A stretch of 64,000 nucleotides of DNA, taken from CAVSRC01 sp963798195. GTDB lineage: Bacteria > Pseudomonadota > Alphaproteobacteria > Rhizobiales > Kaistiaceae. This document shows positions 62,397-64,000 of this stretch, in pieces. Position 1 is the stretch's first letter, and each line of letters begins with the position of its first letter. Where the stretch lies: positions 310,001 through 374,000 of the forward strand of contig CAWCSF010000005.1 of the NCBI GenBank assembly GCA_963798195.1. The letters are read 5' to 3'. Under the pieces are notes generated by a model. The model searched no databases, had not been told where the DNA came from, and saw nothing but the letters and a program-made list of their open reading frames with translations. A program made the position numbers and the translations under genes.

Positions 62397-63890
62397 TTGG
62401 CCGACACCATTCTTGCCATCGATCAGGGCACGACCTCGTCGCGCGCCATCGTCTTCGATCGCCGTCTGCGCATGGCCGGCAGCGCGCAGAAGGAATTCCC
62501 ACAGTATTTCCCGAAGCCCGGCTGGGTCGAGCACGATCCGGAGGAGATCTGGCGCTCGGTCGTCGCCACCTGTCGCGCCGCGATCCGCAACGCCCGCGTC
62601 AAGCCAACCGACGTCGCCGCCATAGGCATCACCAACCAGCGCGAGACGGTCGTCATCTGGGACCGCAAAACCGGCAAGCCGATCCACCGCGCCATCGTCT
62701 GGCAGGACCGCCGCACCGCCGACCGCTGCGCCGCGCTTCGCGCCTCCGGTGACGAGCCGGACGTCACGGCGATCAGCGGCCTGCTGCTCGACCCGTATTT
62801 CTCCGGCACCAAGGTCGGCTGGCTGCTCGATAACGTGAAGGGCGCCCGCGCCCGGGCCGAGCGCGGCGAACTCTGCTTCGGCACGATCGACTCGTACCTG
62901 ATCTGGCGGCTGACCGGCGGCGCAGCCCATGTGACCGACGCCACCAACGCCGCGCGCACGCTGCTCTATGACATCCACAAGGGCGAGTGGAGCGACGCGC
63001 TGCTGAAGCTCTTCGGCGTGCCGCGCGCCATGCTGCCCACCGTGCTGGATTGCGCCGCCGATTTCGGCGTCACCGACAGCAAGGTACTCGGCGCCGCCAT
63101 CCCGATTCTCGGCGTTGCCGGCGACCAGCAGGCCGCGACCATCGGCCAGGCGTGCTTCAGGCCCGGCATGCTGAAATCGACTTACGGCACCGGCTGCTTC
63201 GCGCTGCTCAACACCGGCGACGAGGCGATCCGCTCCAGCAACCGGCTGCTCACCACCATCGCCTACCAGTTCGACGGCAAGCGCACCTATGCGCTGGAGG
63301 GCTCGATCTTCATCGCGGGCGCGGCGGTCCAGTGGCTGCGCGACGGGCTGAAGCTCATCAGGCGCGCCGGAGACACGGCAAAGCTGGCGGCCAAATCCGA
63401 TCCCCAGCAGGCGGTCTATCTCGTGCCCGCATTCGCCGGCCTCGGAGCGCCCCACTGGGATCCGAACGCCCGTGGCGCAATTTACGGCATCTCCCGTGGC
63501 ACGACCGGGGCTGAGTTTGCCCGCGCCGCACTGGAATTCGTCTGCTACCAGACGCGCGACCTTCTGGAAGCCATGCGCGGCGACTGGCCGGCGGGCAAAG
63601 GCAAGCGCACGGTGCTCCGCGTCGATGGCGGCATGGTCGCTTCCGATTGGACCATGCAGTTCCTCGCCGACATCCTGAAAGCGCCGGTGGACCGGCCGAA
63701 GGTGCTGGAGACGACGGCGCTCGGCGCGGCCTACCTCGCCGGCCTGCGTGCCGGGCTCTACCCGTCGCCGGCCGCTTTCGCCAAAACGTGGGCGCTCGAT
63801 CGCCGCTTTACGCCGCATATGAAGGAAGCCGTGCGCACGGCGAAATACGCCGGCTGGCGCGACGCCGTGGGCCGCACCCTCAGCCGCTAG
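62397..63890 (+). CDS. glpK: Glycerol kinase
   Basis: A 497-residue FGGY kinase phosphorylating glycerol to sn-glycerol 3-phosphate. The opening AIDQGTTSSRAIVFDRRLRMAGSAQKEF and WVEHDPEEIW, IGITNQRETVVIWDRKTGKPIHRAIVWQDRR, SGTKVGWLLDN, and the C-terminal VDGGMVASDWTMQFLADIL are the standard glycerol kinase signatures. Length is normal (about 500). TTG at 62397 is used because GGGAGGAG lies 8 bases upstream; GTG at 62376 would place that site inside the coding sequence. No glycerol facilitator or GlpD is within the window. Confidence 0.95.
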   Translation: MADTILAIDQGTTSSRAIVFDRRLRMAGSAQKEFPQYFPKPGWVEHDPEEIWRSVVATCRAAIRNARVKPTDVAAIGITNQRETVVIWDRKTGKPIHRAIVWQDRRTADRCAALRASGDEPDVTAISGLLLDPYFSGTKVGWLLDNVKGARARAERGELCFGTIDSYLIWRLTGGAAHVTDATNAARTLLYDIHKGEWSDALLKLFGVPRAMLPTVLDCAADFGVTDSKVLGAAIPILGVAGDQQAATIGQACFRPGMLKSTYGTGCFALLNTGDEAIRSSNRLLTTIAYQFDGKRTYALEGSIFIAGAAVQWLRDGLKLIRRAGDTAKLAAKSDPQQAVYLVPAFAGLGAPHWDPNARGAIYGISRGTTGAEFARAALEFVCYQTRDLLEAMRGDWPAGKGKRTVLRVDGGMVASDWTMQFLADILKAPVDRPKVLETTALGAAYLAGLRAGLYPSPAAFAKTWALDRRFTPHMKEAVRTAKYAGWRDAVGRTLSR

Positions 63891-64000
63891 CGGGCGTTGA
63901 CCTCTGCGAGCTTCCGGTACATGCCGGCGTTGCGGGAACCAGCGGGTTCGTCAGATGTTGCCCAATGGAACCTTGGCAGCAGGCTGATTCCGGGGTGGCT
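63887..64000 (-). CDS. 3' end of an unidentified gene (runs off right edge)
   Basis: An open minus-strand frame enters from the right edge and ends at a TAG at 63887-63889, overlapping the glpK stop. The visible 37 codons read ...SLLPRFHWATSDEP then AGSRNAGMYRKLAEVNAR and stop. Codon third positions are mainly C/G, as in real genes here. I do not recognise the family from so short a piece, and it could still be a chance open frame. Confidence 0.4.
   Translation of the reverse strand, partial: SHPGISLLPRFHWATSDEPAGSRNAGMYRKLAEVNAR

Noticed and set aside
61152..63818. 888-codon open frame antisense to the enolase and glpK genes
   Set aside because: It is the mirror of two well-conserved genes in GC-rich DNA; its translation shows biased Arg/Ala/Gly/Asp composition and no domain.

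Overview
The window is GC-rich DNA from a bacterium, almost certainly an alphaproteobacterium of the order Hyphomicrobiales (Rhizobiales). The clues are a fructose-type ABC locus laid out like the Sinorhizobium frc genes, a Caulobacter-type XylX dehydratase, a DUF1344 exported protein, a FeeM-type acyl synthase, two ROK repressors beside sugar ABC transporters, and many small metabolic operons. Genus cannot be told from the sequence alone. I found no rRNA, tRNA, CRISPR array, insertion sequence or phage gene; it reads as ordinary chromosome. Codon third positions are strongly G/C, which produces very long antisense open frames that were left out.

Layout. 1-5.4 kb: pyruvate carboxylase (runs off the left edge), a tautomerase, ribokinase, a UxaA-type sugar-acid dehydratase and a YjbR protein. 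5.5-9.7 kb: small stress or unknown proteins, a CPBP membrane protease, DUF1344, then XylX (2-keto-3-deoxy-pentonate dehydratase). 9.2-15.6 kb: a surface-polysaccharide-like cluster with a short epimerase, polysaccharide deacetylase, a degenerate acyl-CoA-ligase-like protein, an FAD oxidoreductase and two CelD-type acyltransferases. 15.7-24.8 kb: the fructose locus frcB-frcC-frcA-SDR, divergent from frcR-frcK, followed by xylulokinase and glycerate kinase. 24.9-32.4 kb: YciI protein, epimerase, a sulfite-oxidase-like molybdoenzyme with its flavin reductase, a PLP racemase/aldolase, EamA exporter, nucleoside hydrolase and aldo/keto reductase. 32.6-39.7 kb: FeeM-type N-acyl amino acid synthase, a membrane GGDEF-EAL protein, and a peptide-type ABC importer without ATPases. 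40-45 kb: pyrE-pyrC divergent from pyrF, then a GNAT protein and a SpoU RNA methyltransferase.

45.1-55.9 kb is the most interesting part: two divergent operons around one short control region. Leftward: ROK repressor, an 803-residue PIG-L deacetylase, DUF3830. Rightward: solute-binding protein, two permeases, an argininosuccinate-lyase-superfamily lyase, the transporter ATPase and a NagB-type deaminase. Together they look like uptake and dismantling of an amino sugar carrying an acyl group and possibly a dicarboxylic acid; the substrate is unknown. The control region shares an 18-base element (17 of 18 identical) with the frc control region.

55.9-64 kb: a host-attachment-family protein, a copper-type P-ATPase divergent from a CsoR repressor with overlapping promoters and two operators, a DsbA-like protein, then a Gfo/Idh dehydrogenase, a galactonate-dehydratase-type enolase, glycerol kinase, and the end of an unidentified gene on the right edge.

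Four conserved genes (frcC, frcK, pyrF and the Gfo/Idh dehydrogenase) carry a frameshift, all in the +1 sense. Because pyrF is normally needed and at least three sites fit a lost dinucleotide unit, sequence or assembly errors are the leading explanation.
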